Origin: Paracoccus sp. S3-43
GTDB lineage: Bacteria > Pseudomonadota > Alphaproteobacteria > Rhodobacterales > Rhodobacteraceae
Assembly (NCBI RefSeq): GCF_029027965.1
Contig: NZ_CP119082.1
Coordinates: 2,465,001-2,529,000 of the forward strand
Reading direction: 5' to 3'
DNA length: 64,000 nucleotides
Position numbers and translations under genes: made by a program. This document shows, piece after piece, positions 10,192-18,106 of this stretch. Every line of letters starts with the position of its first letter. The first letter of the stretch is position 1. Under the pieces are notes generated by a model. The model did no database searches and was not told where the DNA came from. It worked only from the letters and a program-made list of their open reading frames with translations.

Positions 10192-10209
10192 AACCCAAGT
10201 CCTTGGGTT
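10192..10209. promoter_or_regulatory. Perfect palindrome upstream of the dcw leader
   Basis: AACCCAAG-TC-CTTGGGTT, 8-base arms with a 2-base centre, about 80 bases upstream of the MraZ boxes. A GATTC (GANTC) methylation site follows at 10219-10223. It looks like a dimeric regulator site; the regulator is unknown. Confidence 0.35.
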
Positions 10210-10307
10210 CAAAGCTTCGATTCACTCAAGATATCGAGGATTAATATTTGATACAGGCCCGGATCCATGGCCAGCACAGCTTCCCGCGCGGGCGGACCTG
10301 TTGCCAC

Positions 10308-10316
10308 TTATCCACA
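10308..10316 (+). promoter_or_regulatory. Consensus DnaA box
   Basis: TTATCCACA, an exact match to the classical 9-base DnaA box, lies between mrp and the dcw leader. A single box is expected by chance now and then in a long window, so its relevance to cell-cycle control of dcw is only a suggestion. The rest of 10113-10433 shows no gene that I can support. Confidence 0.35.
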
Positions 10317-10433
10317 AGAAAGCAGAAATGCGGCTATGCGCCTTCACGCCGCCTCACGGTGGGGTGATCCCGTCAGGCAACGCGGGCGCGGATGCTTCTT
10401 TGCCTATTCCCGCGTTTTCCCAGAGCCAGGGAA

Positions 10434-11528
10434 TCAGGCCAGGCCGTCCTTGATCAGCCGATCCGCCAGCCGGGCATAGGCATCGGCCGTCGCGCCGTCG
10501 CCAAGCGCCACCGGACGCCCCGAATCGCCCGCCAGGCGCACGTCCAGTTCCAGCGGCAACTCGCCCAGGAAGGGCAGGCCCAGGGCATCTGCCTCGGCCG
10601 CGACGCCGCCATGGCCGAACAGATGCGCCTCGTGCCCGCAACTCGGGCAGATATAGGTGGACATGTTCTCGATCAGCCCCAGGATCGGAGCCTTCAGCTT
10701 GTTGAACATGTCGATGGCGCGCCGCGCATCCAGCAGCGCCACGTCCTGCGGGGTCGAAACGATGATCGCCCCGGTCACGGCGGCCTTCTGGCACAGGCTC
10801 AGCTGTACGTCGCCGGTGCCCGGCGGCAGGTCGATCAGCAGCACGTCCAGCTCGCCCCAGTTCACCTGTTGCAGCATCTGCTGCATCGCCCCCATCAGCA
10901 TCGGGCCGCGCCAGACCACCGCCTCGCCTTCCTTCAGCATCAGGCCGATGGACATGACGGTGACGCCATGGGCGTGCAGCGGCTCGATATGCTGGCCGTC
11001 GGGGCTGGCCGGGCGGCCCGACACGCCCATCATGCGCGGCTGCGAGGGGCCATAGATGTCGGCGTCCAGCAGCCCGACCCGCCGCCCCGCGCGCGCCAGC
11101 GCCACCGCCAGGTTCGAGGTGACGGTGGACTTGCCGACGCCGCCCTTGCCCGACCCGATGGCAATGATGTTCTTCACGCCGGGAATCGGCTGCGGCCCGG
11201 CCTGCCCGGTCGGATGACGGCCGATCTGCAAGGACGGCGCGGCGCCGGAACTGCGCACCGGCTGGGCGGGGGCCGCCTTGCCTGCGGGCGCGGTCATGAC
11301 GATCTGGACCCTGGCCACGCCCGGCATGGCCTCCAGGCGGCGCCGGGCCTCGGTCTCGACGGAGGCAAGGCTGCGCGCCGCGGCGGCATCCGCCACCTCC
11401 AGCACGAATCTGACCGTGTCGCCATCGACCGAAAATGCCCGCACCAGATCGGCTTTTTCCAGCGTTCGGCCGTCCGGCAGGACGATATCAGAGATTTCCC
11501 TTAGGGCAGCTTCGCGGTTCACGGACAT
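10434..11528 (-). CDS. mrp: Iron-sulfur cluster carrier protein Mrp/ApbC
   Basis: P-loop ATPase that binds and transfers Fe-S clusters in the cytoplasm. Starting at 11528 (MSVNREAAL) gives 364 residues: an N-terminal MIP18/DUF59-like domain (1-80), a linker, then the deviant Walker [12 protein letters not shown] at 125-135 and the CxxC motif (YICPSCG) that ligates the cluster. A longer frame exists upstream to 11585, but its extra residues do not match the family. It reads in the same direction as dcw, 613 bases upstream of mraZ. Confidence 0.92.
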   Translation of the reverse strand: MSVNREAALREISDIVLPDGRTLEKADLVRAFSVDGDTVRFVLEVADAAAARSLASVETEARRRLEAMPGVARVQIVMTAPAGKAAPAQPVRSSGAAPSLQIGRHPTGQAGPQPIPGVKNIIAIGSGKGGVGKSTVTSNLAVALARAGRRVGLLDADIYGPSQPRMMGVSGRPASPDGQHIEPLHAHGVTVMSIGLMLKEGEAVVWRGPMLMGAMQQMLQQVNWGELDVLLIDLPPGTGDVQLSLCQKAAVTGAIIVSTPQDVALLDARRAIDMFNKLKAPILGLIENMSTYICPSCGHEAHLFGHGGVAAEADALGLPFLGELPLELDVRLAGDSGRPVALGDGATADAYARLADRLIKDGLA

Positions 11529-11864
11529 GTCAGGACCTGTTTGAGAGATTGACGCAACCATGGTCCACACCGGCGGCGGCATCAACCGCCCGCCGCAATA
11601 TGTGGCAAGATGACCGCCGCACCCCCGGATCCGCGCATTTTTGCGGCGCGGCGTGAACGCTAACGCACCGGGCCTGTTATTTTTTTGACATGAATATTAA
11701 TGGGCTTGCGGCTAATTGATGTGCCAGTCATGCGGTTGCTGCATGGCAGCATTCCCCAATGACCCATTGTGCAGTCGCAGCATCAGCGCCATCTTGGGTG
11801 CATCGAAACGGCGCCGGGCCATCCGGGCAGGGCGCAGACGCAAGAGACGCTGAAAGGATACATC
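11529..11864. other. Divergent intergenic region between mrp and the DUF1127 gene
   Basis: 336 bases without a gene. It holds a CCGCGC/GCGCGG hairpin (11631-11651) and an AT-rich patch (about 11677-11702) containing TTGACA. Promoters for both flanking genes must lie here. In R. sphaeroides the matching DUF1127 gene is driven by RpoHI/RpoHII; I could not identify a convincing heat-shock-type promoter by eye. Confidence 0.4.
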
Positions 11865-12089
11865 ATGGCTGCCATCGCACATACCCACAACGCCGCCGCC
11901 GCCACGGGCTTCGCCGGTCGTTTGATGGCTGCGATCCAGCACATGCAGGAAAACCGCGCCCGCCGTGCGATCTATCGCCAGACGGTCCGCGAACTGAACG
12001 TGCTGACCAACCGCGACCTGGCCGATCTGGGCATCAACCGCGCAATGATCGGTCGCCTGGCCCACGAAGCGGCCTGGGGCACGAAATAA
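11865..12089 (+). CDS. Small DUF1127 protein, CcaF1-like
   Basis: 74 residues, rich in Ala and Arg, ending in the DUF1127 domain (about 38-74: RRAIYRQTVREL, LTNRDLADLGINR). The start at 11865 follows GAAAGGA at 11852-11858. In R. sphaeroides the DUF1127 protein CcaF1 binds RNA, helps sRNA maturation and RNA turnover, and is cotranscribed with the CcsR sRNAs right after it. The same layout is seen here: the hairpin array starts 9 bases past the stop. Family is clear; CcaF1 orthology rests on this context. Confidence 0.85.
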   Translation: MAAIAHTHNAAAATGFAGRLMAAIQHMQENRARRAIYRQTVRELNVLTNRDLADLGINRAMIGRLAHEAAWGTK

Positions 12090-12098
12090 CGACGGAAT

Positions 12099-12727
12099 TT
12101 TCCGCCCCCCCTCCTCCCTGGGGCGCGGAAACCGGCGGCATCCTCTCTCTCCTCCCCCCGAGGATGCCGCCCAAAGACAGCGCCGGAACCCGTCTCCTCC
12201 CCCAGGGTTCCAGCGACAGGCGGCGGTCCCTTCCTCCTCCCATGGGGTCGCCGCGACCTGACATAGCCGCCCTGATCGCGGCACCCGATACGGCCCGCCC
12301 TCTCCTCCTCCCACGGGTGCGCCGTCTGCGGTGAAGCCTCTCTCCTCCCCGGCTGATCCGCACCCCATAGCCGCCCCATTTGCGGCACCCGGATACGACG
12401 GACCCCTCCTCCCATTGGTCCGATCGTTGGCGGCATCGGCTCTCCTCCTCCCTGGCCGTGCCGCACCCCAAACGCGGCCCCTCCCTCCTCCCTGGGCCAG
12501 CGTTCTGCGGCGGCGCCCCTCCTCCTCCCTGGGCGCCGCCGCCCCCATATAGCCGCCCCATTTGCGGCACCCGGATGCGACGGACCCCTCCTCCCATTGG
12601 TCCGATCGTTGGCGGCATCGGCTCTCCTCCTCCCTGGCCGTGCCGCACCCCAAACGCGGCCCTCCCTCCTCCCTGGGCCAGCGTTCTGCGGCGGCGCCCC
12701 TCCTCCTCCCTGGGCGCCGCCGCTTTT
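12099..12727 (+). ncRNA. Array of 14 CTCCTCCC-loop hairpins (expanded CcsR-type sRNA cluster)
   Basis: Fourteen GC-rich hairpins in a row, each with CTCCTCCC in a 10-14 base loop: 12099-12131, 12134-12171, 12181-12215, 12220-12254, 12290-12325, 12328-12361, 12396-12426, 12430-12464, 12471-12504, 12507-12542, 12578-12608, 12612-12646, 12653-12685, 12688-12723. Arm pairing is kept while arm sequences differ, which marks selection for structure. Three motif-free hairpins GCCGC-loop-GCGGC (12266, 12370, 12552) start sub-blocks. R. sphaeroides has four such sRNAs (CcsR1-4) after CcaF1; they answer stress and affect C1 metabolism and pyruvate dehydrogenase. Where this RNA is cut into sRNAs is unknown. 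Confidence 0.85.
12369..12723 (+). repeat. Near-identical tandem duplication of about 174 bp
   Basis: 12369-12542 and 12551-12723 are the same four-hairpin block. By eye they differ by one substitution (GGATACG versus GGATGCG) and one missing C. An older, more diverged relative of the block's leader is at 12264-12291. The array has therefore grown by duplication at least twice. Confidence 0.9.
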
Positions 12728-12732
12728 CGTTT
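12688..12732 (+). terminator. Intrinsic terminator formed by the last array hairpin
   Basis: A perfect 12-pair stem (12688-12699 with 12712-12723) is followed by TTTTCGTTT. The same hairpin at 12507-12542 lacks the T run, so only the last copy should terminate. Confidence 0.75.
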
Positions 12733-12889
12733 CAGCCACCGGAACTGCGCCCCCGAACCCGTGGAACGGACCATCCAGGGCGCCATGATCCGGCGCAATG
12801 CCGACCCCGACAATCCCGCCTCTCTGATCGAACAGCAGGATGGCGGCCGGGTGCTGAAAAGCCATTCCGAACTGCGCAGGACGACATAG
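12733..12889 (+). pseudogene. Possible C-terminal coding remnant
   Basis: An open stretch of about 52 codons ending in TAG, with GC-rich third positions and a protein-like composition (for example MIRRNADPDNPASLIEQQ). It has no credible start: upstream in frame it runs into the hairpin array, and the internal GTG and ATG lack a ribosome binding site. It could be the tail of a gene whose front was lost when the array expanded, or chance. No family recognised. Confidence 0.25.
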
Positions 12890-12927
12890 GGCTTTTCCCC
12901 CAGGGCGGCGCGGGCTAAGGGCGCGAC

Positions 12928-13707
12928 ATGCTCAGCTATCAACACGCCTATCATGCGGGAAACCTGGCCGACCTGCACAAGCACGCGCTGCTGGCCGCCG
13001 CGCTGGATTACCTGACGCGCAAAGACAAGCCGCTGTCCTATCTGGAGACCCATGCCGGGCGCGGCCTTTACCGGTTGGACGGGGCCGAGGCCGCCAAGAC
13101 CGGCGAGGCGCGCGCCGGCATCCAGCGGGCCGAGGCGCAGGGATGGCTGCCGCCGGACCACCCGCTGATGCGCGCCCTGGCGCAGGTCCGCCGCAGCCAT
13201 GGCCCGCAGTCCTATCCCGGATCGCCGCTGATCGCCGCGCATTTCCTGCGCCGGGGCGACGCCGCGCATCTGGCCGAGCTTCACCCCGCCGAATACGACG
13301 CCCTGACCCAGGTGGCGGGCTTTGCCACGCTGCATCGCCAGGACGGTTTCCAGATGGCGCAGGCCGTCTGCCCGCCCACGCCCCGGCGCGGGATGATCCT
13401 GATCGACCCCAGTTACGAGGTGAAGGCGGATTATGCCGCCATCCCGCGTCAGATCGGGCTGATCGCGCGCAAATGGAACGTGGGCGTCATCGCGCTGTGG
13501 TATCCGGTCCTGACCGACGGCCGCCATGCGCCGATGCTGGAGGCGCTGACCGTCGCCCATCCCTCGGCCCTGCTGTCCCAGGTGTCCTTCCCCCCGGCCC
13601 GCCCCGGCCATTCGATGATCGGATCGGGCATATGGGTGCTGAACGCCCCCTTCGGGCTGGCCGACGAGGCCGCGCGGCTGGACGCCATCTTCCGCGCCAA
13701 TGCCTGA
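12928..13707 (+). CDS. rlmJ: 23S rRNA (adenine(2030)-N(6))-methyltransferase RlmJ
   Basis: Methylates A2030 of 23S rRNA with S-adenosylmethionine. The 259 residues open with MLSYQHAYHAGNLADLHKH, the conserved family N terminus, contain ETHAGRG in the SAM site, and the catalytic DPSYE motif (LIDPSYEVKADY). The length is close to the E. coli enzyme. It is a single gene between the sRNA array and ftsB. Confidence 0.92.
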   Translation: MLSYQHAYHAGNLADLHKHALLAAALDYLTRKDKPLSYLETHAGRGLYRLDGAEAAKTGEARAGIQRAEAQGWLPPDHPLMRALAQVRRSHGPQSYPGSPLIAAHFLRRGDAAHLAELHPAEYDALTQVAGFATLHRQDGFQMAQAVCPPTPRRGMILIDPSYEVKADYAAIPRQIGLIARKWNVGVIALWYPVLTDGRHAPMLEALTVAHPSALLSQVSFPPARPGHSMIGSGIWVLNAPFGLADEAARLDAIFRANA

Positions 13708-13772
13708 ACCGGGGGATTCCCCTGCCCCCGCCCCTGTGGCATGATCCCCCGACCAACTGAAACGGCCCCGTC

Positions 13773-14066
13773 ATGTCGCAGCGTCTTTCCCTCAGCGCCA
13801 CCGTGCTTCTGGCTCTGGCCGTGGCCCTGGGCCTGTATTTCGCCTTCGCCGCCGTGCAAGGCCCGTCCGGCATTCTGCGCCGCATCCAGATCGAATCCGA
13901 AACCGCCGAACTGGCCATCGAACGCGACAGGCTGAAGGCCGAGGTCCAGGACATGCAGAACCTGACGCGCCGCATGTCGGACGAATATCTGGACCTGGAT
14001 CTGCTGGACGAACGCGCCCGCGAAATCCTGGGCCTGATCCGCGCCGACGAGGTGATCCTGCGCTGA
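13773..14066 (+). CDS. ftsB: Septum formation initiator FtsB
   Basis: 97 residues with a membrane segment near 9-28, a coiled coil (about 38-75) and the DERAREILGL ending seen in FtsB/DivIC proteins. It partners FtsL in the divisome. In Rhodobacterales it sits just upstream of the pyruvate dehydrogenase genes, as here, rather than in the dcw cluster. Confidence 0.88.
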   Translation: MSQRLSLSATVLLALAVALGLYFAFAAVQGPSGILRRIQIESETAELAIERDRLKAEVQDMQNLTRRMSDEYLDLDLLDERAREILGLIRADEVILR

Positions 14067-14116
14067 AAGCCGCGCTGCGGTTCGCGGATTGCACCCCCCA
14101 TACCGATGCGCTACGG

Positions 14117-14136
14117 ATAGTTTAACGCTGAACTAT
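14117..14136. promoter_or_regulatory. Inverted repeat upstream of pdhA
   Basis: ATAGTT-N8-AACTAT, 15 bases before the pdhA ribosome binding site GAGGAGG (14151-14157). It could be a repressor site for the pdh operon; the binding protein is unknown. Confidence 0.3.
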
Positions 14137-14166
14137 TCTGACCGCGCTTCGAGGAGGAACCCCCGC

Positions 14167-15216
14167 ATGGCCAGGAAGCCTGCCCCCGCAACCCAGACAC
14201 AGGCCCCCGAGACACCGTCGAACGTATCACGGGATGAACTGCTGAAATATTACCGCGACATGCTGCTGATCCGCCGGTTCGAGGAAAAGGCCGGCCAGCT
14301 TTACGGCATGGGCCTGATCGGCGGCTTCTGCCACCTGTATATCGGCCAGGAAGCGGTCGTCGTCGGGCTGGAAGCGGCCGCGAAGGACGGCGACAAGCGC
14401 ATCACCAGCTATCGCGACCACGGCCATATGCTGGCCTGCGGCATGGAAGCGCGCGGCGTCATGGCCGAGCTGACCGGCCGCGAGGGCGGCTATTCCAAGG
14501 GCAAGGGCGGCTCGATGCACATGTTCAGCCGCGAAAAGCATTTCTACGGCGGCCATGGCATCGTCGGGGCCCAGGTGCCGCTGGGCGCGGGCCTGGCCTT
14601 CGCCGACAAATACCTGGGCAACGACAACGTCACCTTCACCTATTTCGGCGACGGCGCCGCCAACCAGGGCCAGGTCTACGAGACCTACAACATGGCCGTG
14701 CTGTGGGATCTGCCGGTGGTCTTCGTGATCGAGAACAACCAGTATGCCATGGGCACCTCGATGAAGCGGTCCACCCGGTCCACCACGCTGTTCGGGCGGG
14801 GCGAGGCCTTCGGCATCCCCGGCGAACAGGTCGACGGCATGGACGTGCTGGCCGTAAAGGCGGCGGGCGAAAAGGCCGTGGCCCACTGCCGCGCCGGCAA
14901 GGGGCCGTATATCCTAGAGGTCATGACCTATCGCTATCGCGGCCATTCGATGTCCGACCCGGCGAAATACCGCACCCGCGAGGAGGTGCAGAAGATGCGC
15001 GACGAACGCGACGCCATCGAACATGTCCGCGAACTGCTGCTGCAGGGCAGCCATGCCAGCGAAGATGACCTGAAGGCCATCGACAAGGACATCAAGGATA
15101 TCGTCAACGATTCGGCCGAATTCGCCAAGGAAAGCCCGGAACCGGCCTTGGAAGAACTGTGGACCGACATTTACGCCGAAAACCTGCCCCAGGGCAGCGC
15201 CGAAGAAATGGCCTGA
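14167..15216 (+). CDS. pdhA: Pyruvate dehydrogenase E1 component, alpha subunit
   Basis: Thiamine diphosphate-dependent decarboxylation of pyruvate, first step of the PDH complex. The start at 14167 follows GAGGAGG at a 9-base spacing, giving 349 residues. The thiamine diphosphate motif GDGAANQGQ is at 161-169, closing with ENNQ at 189-192, and the phosphorylation-loop-like RYRGHSMSDPAKYR is present. It forms an operon with pdhB (15-base gap) and pdhC (12-base gap). The ribosome binding site is complementary to the CTCCTC loops of the upstream sRNA array. Confidence 0.95.
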   Translation: MARKPAPATQTQAPETPSNVSRDELLKYYRDMLLIRRFEEKAGQLYGMGLIGGFCHLYIGQEAVVVGLEAAAKDGDKRITSYRDHGHMLACGMEARGVMAELTGREGGYSKGKGGSMHMFSREKHFYGGHGIVGAQVPLGAGLAFADKYLGNDNVTFTYFGDGAANQGQVYETYNMAVLWDLPVVFVIENNQYAMGTSMKRSTRSTTLFGRGEAFGIPGEQVDGMDVLAVKAAGEKAVAHCRAGKGPYILEVMTYRYRGHSMSDPAKYRTREEVQKMRDERDAIEHVRELLLQGSHASEDDLKAIDKDIKDIVNDSAEFAKESPEPALEELWTDIYAENLPQGSAEEMA

Positions 15217-15231
15217 GGGAGGGTTGAACGA

Positions 15232-16602
15232 ATGGCTACCGAAATCCTGATGCCCGCCCTGTCCCCCACGATGGAGGAGGGCACCCTGGCGAAATGGCTG
15301 AAGAAGGAAGGCGACGCGGTCAAATCCGGCGACATCATCGCCGAGATCGAGACAGACAAGGCGACGATGGAATTCGAGGCCGTGGATGAAGGCATCCTGG
15401 GCAAGATCCTGATCGCCGAAGGCTCGCAGGGCGTGAAGGTGAACACCCCCATCGCCGTGCTGGTCGAGGAAGGCGAATCGGCAGACGACGCCAAGACCGA
15501 AGCCGCACCGGCAGAAGCCGCGCCCGCCGAGGCGAAGGCCGAAGCCCCCGCCGCATCCGCCGTCGAACAGATCAAGACCCCCGAACCCGACCGCAGCCCC
15601 GACTGGCCGGAAGGCACCAGAACGAAGACCATGACCGTGCGCGAAGCCCTGCGCGAGGCCATGGACGAGGAGATGGCCCGCGACGAAACCGTCTTCCTGA
15701 TGGGCGAGGAAGTCGGCGAATACCAGGGCGCCTACAAGATCAGCCAGGGCCTGCTGGACAAATACGGTTCCCGCCGCGTCGTGGATACCCCGATCAGCGA
15801 GATCGGCTTCGCGGGCATCGGCACGGGCGCCGCGCTTGCGGGCCTGCGCCCCATTGTCGAGTTCATGACCTTCAACTTCGCCATGCAGGCGATGGACCAC
15901 ATCATCAATTCGGCCGCCAAGACGCTCTACATGTCGGGCGGGCAGATGGGCTGTCCCATCGTCTTCCGCGGCCCGAACGGCGCCGCCGCCCGCGTGGGCG
16001 CGCAGCACAGCCAGGATTACGCGGCGTGGTATTCGGCGATTCCCGGCCTCAAGGTCGTCATGCCCTATACCGCCGCCGACGCGAAGGGCCTGCTGAAACA
16101 GGCGATCCGCGACCCGAACCCGGTGATCTTCTTGGAAAACGAGATCCTCTATGGCCGCTCGTTCGAGGTGCCGGATCTGGCCGATTTCACCATCCCCTTC
16201 GGCAAGGCGCGCATCGCGCGATCCGGCAAGGACGTGACGATCATCAGCTTCGGCATCGGCATGGCCCATGCCCTGGAAGCCGCCGACAAGCTGGCCCAGG
16301 ACGGGATCGAGGCCGAGGTGATCGACCTGCGCACCCTGCGACCCCTCGACTATGCCACCATCCTCGACTCGGTGAAGAAGACCAACCGCGCCGTGACGGT
16401 CGAGGAAGGCTTCCCCGTGGGCTCCATCGGCAACCACCTGTCGGCCTATATCATGGAAAACGCCTTCGATTACCTGGACGCCCCGGTCATCAACTGCACC
16501 GGCAAGGACGTGCCCATGCCCTATGCCGCCAACCTTGAAAGACACGCCCTGATCACCGTCGCCGAGGTGGTCGAGGCGGTCAAAAAAGTCACCTACAGGT
16601 AA
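15232..16602 (+). CDS. pdhB: Pyruvate dehydrogenase E1 component, beta subunit, with N-terminal lipoyl domain
   Basis: E1 beta subunit of 456 residues. Residues 1-80 are a complete lipoyl domain (lipoylated lysine in [10 protein letters not shown]43), followed by an Ala/Glu/Pro linker to about 125 and then the E1 beta core ([15 protein letters not shown] onward). This extra lipoyl domain is known for alphaproteobacterial PDH. It is about 89% identical to the lipoyl domain of pdhC just downstream. The ribosome binding site GAGGGAGGG (15215-15223) overlaps the pdhA stop. Confidence 0.95.
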   Translation: MATEILMPALSPTMEEGTLAKWLKKEGDAVKSGDIIAEIETDKATMEFEAVDEGILGKILIAEGSQGVKVNTPIAVLVEEGESADDAKTEAAPAEAAPAEAKAEAPAASAVEQIKTPEPDRSPDWPEGTRTKTMTVREALREAMDEEMARDETVFLMGEEVGEYQGAYKISQGLLDKYGSRRVVDTPISEIGFAGIGTGAALAGLRPIVEFMTFNFAMQAMDHIINSAAKTLYMSGGQMGCPIVFRGPNGAAARVGAQHSQDYAAWYSAIPGLKVVMPYTAADAKGLLKQAIRDPNPVIFLENEILYGRSFEVPDLADFTIPFGKARIARSGKDVTIISFGIGMAHALEAADKLAQDGIEAEVIDLRTLRPLDYATILDSVKKTNRAVTVEEGFPVGSIGNHLSAYIMENAFDYLDAPVINCTGKDVPMPYAANLERHALITVAEVVEAVKKVTYR

Positions 16603-16614
16603 GGGATTATCGAG

Positions 16615-17946
16615 ATGCCGACAGAAATCCTGATGCCCGCCCTGTCCCCCACCATGGAGGAAGGCACGCTGGCCAAATGGCTGGTCAAGGAAGGTGACGC
16701 CGTCAAGTCCGGCGACATCCTCGCCGAGATCGAGACCGACAAGGCCACCATGGAGTTCGAGGCCGTCGACGAAGGCACCATCGGCAAGCTGCTGATCGCC
16801 GAAGGCAGCGCCGGGGTCAAGGTGAACACCCCCATCGCGGTGCTGCTGGAAGAGGGCGAAAGCGCCGACGCCATCGGCAGCGCGCCGAAAGCCGAAACCA
16901 CGGCAGAGGCGCCCAAGGCCGAAACCGCCGCCGGGGCCCGGAAAGCCGCGGCCCCCGCCGCTGTCCCGGCGGCCGCCAAGGCTGACGAGGCCGCCAAGGC
17001 TGACAACGGCAAGCGCGTCTTCGCCTCGCCGCTGGCAAGGCGCATCGCGGCCGAAAAGGGCATCGCCCTGTCGGCCATCATCGGCAGCGGCCCGCATGGC
17101 CGGATCGTCAAGGCCGATGTCGAAGGCGCCACGCCCGGCGCGGCCAAGCCCGCCGCCGCTCCGGCGCCCGAGGCCGCGCAACCCGCCGCCGTGCCGATCG
17201 CCGCCGCTGCGCCCGCCGGTCCGTCTGCGGAAACCGTGCTGAAAATATATGCCGACCGCGACACGACCGAGGTCGCGCTGGACGGGATGCGCCGCACCAT
17301 CGCCGCGCGCCTGTCCGAAGCCAAGCAGACCATCCCGCATTTCTATCTGCGCCGGTCGGCCAAGCTGGACGCGCTGATGGCATTCCGCGCGACGCTGAAC
17401 ACGCAGCTGGAAGCCCGCAAGGTGAAGCTGTCGGTCAACGACTTCATCATCAAGGCCTGCGCGCTTGCTCTGCAAGAGGTGCCGGATGCGAACGCCGTCT
17501 GGGCGGGCGACCGGATCCTGAAGCTGAAGCCCTCGGACGTGGCGGTCGCCGTCGCCATCGAGGGCGGGCTGTTCACCCCGGTCCTGAAGGACGCGCATCA
17601 GAAGACGCTGTCAGCCCTGTCGGCCGAGATGAAGGATCTGGCCGCCCGCGCCAAGACCAGGAAGCTCGCCCCCCACGAATACCAAGGCGGCAGCTTCGCC
17701 ATTTCGAACCTGGGCATGTTCGGGATCGAGAATTTCGACGCGGTCATCAACCCGCCGCATGGCGCGATCCTGGCGGTGGGCGCGGGCATCCAGACCCCCG
17801 TGGTGGAAAAGGGCGAGGTGGTGATCCGCAACGTCATGTCGATGACCCTCTCGGTCGATCACCGCGTCATCGACGGCGCGCTTGGCGCGCAATTGCTGGA
17901 AGCCATCGTCACCCATCTGGAAAACCCGATGGGGATGCTGGCCTGA
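16615..17946 (+). CDS. pdhC: Dihydrolipoyllysine acetyltransferase, PDH E2 component
   Basis: Core of the PDH complex; passes acetyl from lipoyl to CoA. 443 residues: lipoyl domain 1-80 (K43), Ala-rich linker, subunit-binding domain about 134-170 ([14 protein letters not shown]), linker, then the acyltransferase domain with the catalytic DHRVIDG at 415-421. The operon ends here at a strong terminator. The E3 gene (lpd), which often follows, is not next door. Confidence 0.95.
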   Translation: MPTEILMPALSPTMEEGTLAKWLVKEGDAVKSGDILAEIETDKATMEFEAVDEGTIGKLLIAEGSAGVKVNTPIAVLLEEGESADAIGSAPKAETTAEAPKAETAAGARKAAAPAAVPAAAKADEAAKADNGKRVFASPLARRIAAEKGIALSAIIGSGPHGRIVKADVEGATPGAAKPAAAPAPEAAQPAAVPIAAAAPAGPSAETVLKIYADRDTTEVALDGMRRTIAARLSEAKQTIPHFYLRRSAKLDALMAFRATLNTQLEARKVKLSVNDFIIKACALALQEVPDANAVWAGDRILKLKPSDVAVAVAIEGGLFTPVLKDAHQKTLSALSAEMKDLAARAKTRKLAPHEYQGGSFAISNLGMFGIENFDAVINPPHGAILAVGAGIQTPVVEKGEVVIRNVMSMTLSVDHRVIDGALGAQLLEAIVTHLENPMGMLA

Positions 17947-17969
17947 GCCAGCCATCTTGACGCCTGACA

Positions 17970-17995
17970 GGGGGCGCCTCCGTGGGCGCCCCCTT
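17970..17995 (+). terminator. Terminator of the pdh operon
   Basis: Perfect 9-pair stem GGGGGCGCC / GGCGCCCCC with a 6-base loop, 24 bases after the pdhC stop. The T tract is short (TT then CGCATCTTT). Confidence 0.6.
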
Positions 17996-18000
17996 CGCAT

Positions 18001-18092
18001 CTTTGCCTTGGCTTAAATATCCTCGGGGGACGCCGGTCGGTGCGCCCCTGGTTCGAGAACCGGCCGGCGCCGGGGGCAGACAGCCCCCGGCG
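18001..18092 (-). repeat. Dispersed intergenic element, copy C
   Basis: Between converging pdhC and the DJ-1 gene. On the minus strand: a perfect 10-pair hairpin CGCCGGGGGC / GCCCCCGGCG (18068-18092), a longer variable middle, then GAGGATATTTAAGCCAAGG and CAAAG. Confidence 0.55.
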
Positions 18093-18106
18093 CTCGCAGA
18101 ACGCAA

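Noticed and set aside
9833..10225. Minus-strand open frame of 130 codons upstream of mraZ
   Set aside because: It crosses the terminator and leader hairpins, has no ribosome binding site, and its composition is unlike the neighbours.
9861..10260. RNase P RNA gene
   Set aside because: The conserved RNase P core elements were looked for on both strands and not found; UpsM-like leader fits position better.
11700..11824. Heat-shock-type promoter before the DUF1127 gene
   Set aside because: Several CTTG and CCAT-like pieces exist (11705, 11763, 11793, 11819), but none has the right spacing, so I do not call a site.
12099..12727. CRISPR array
   Set aside because: Repeats are not constant; the shared part is only an 8-base loop inside changing complementary arms. 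There are no unique spacers of fixed size and no cas genes.
11972..13611. Long minus-strand open frames across the hairpin array and rlmJ
   Set aside because: They are rich in Arg, Gly, Pro, repeat with the array's period, and lie antisense to rlmJ and the DUF1127 gene. The DNA is explained by hairpins, not codons.
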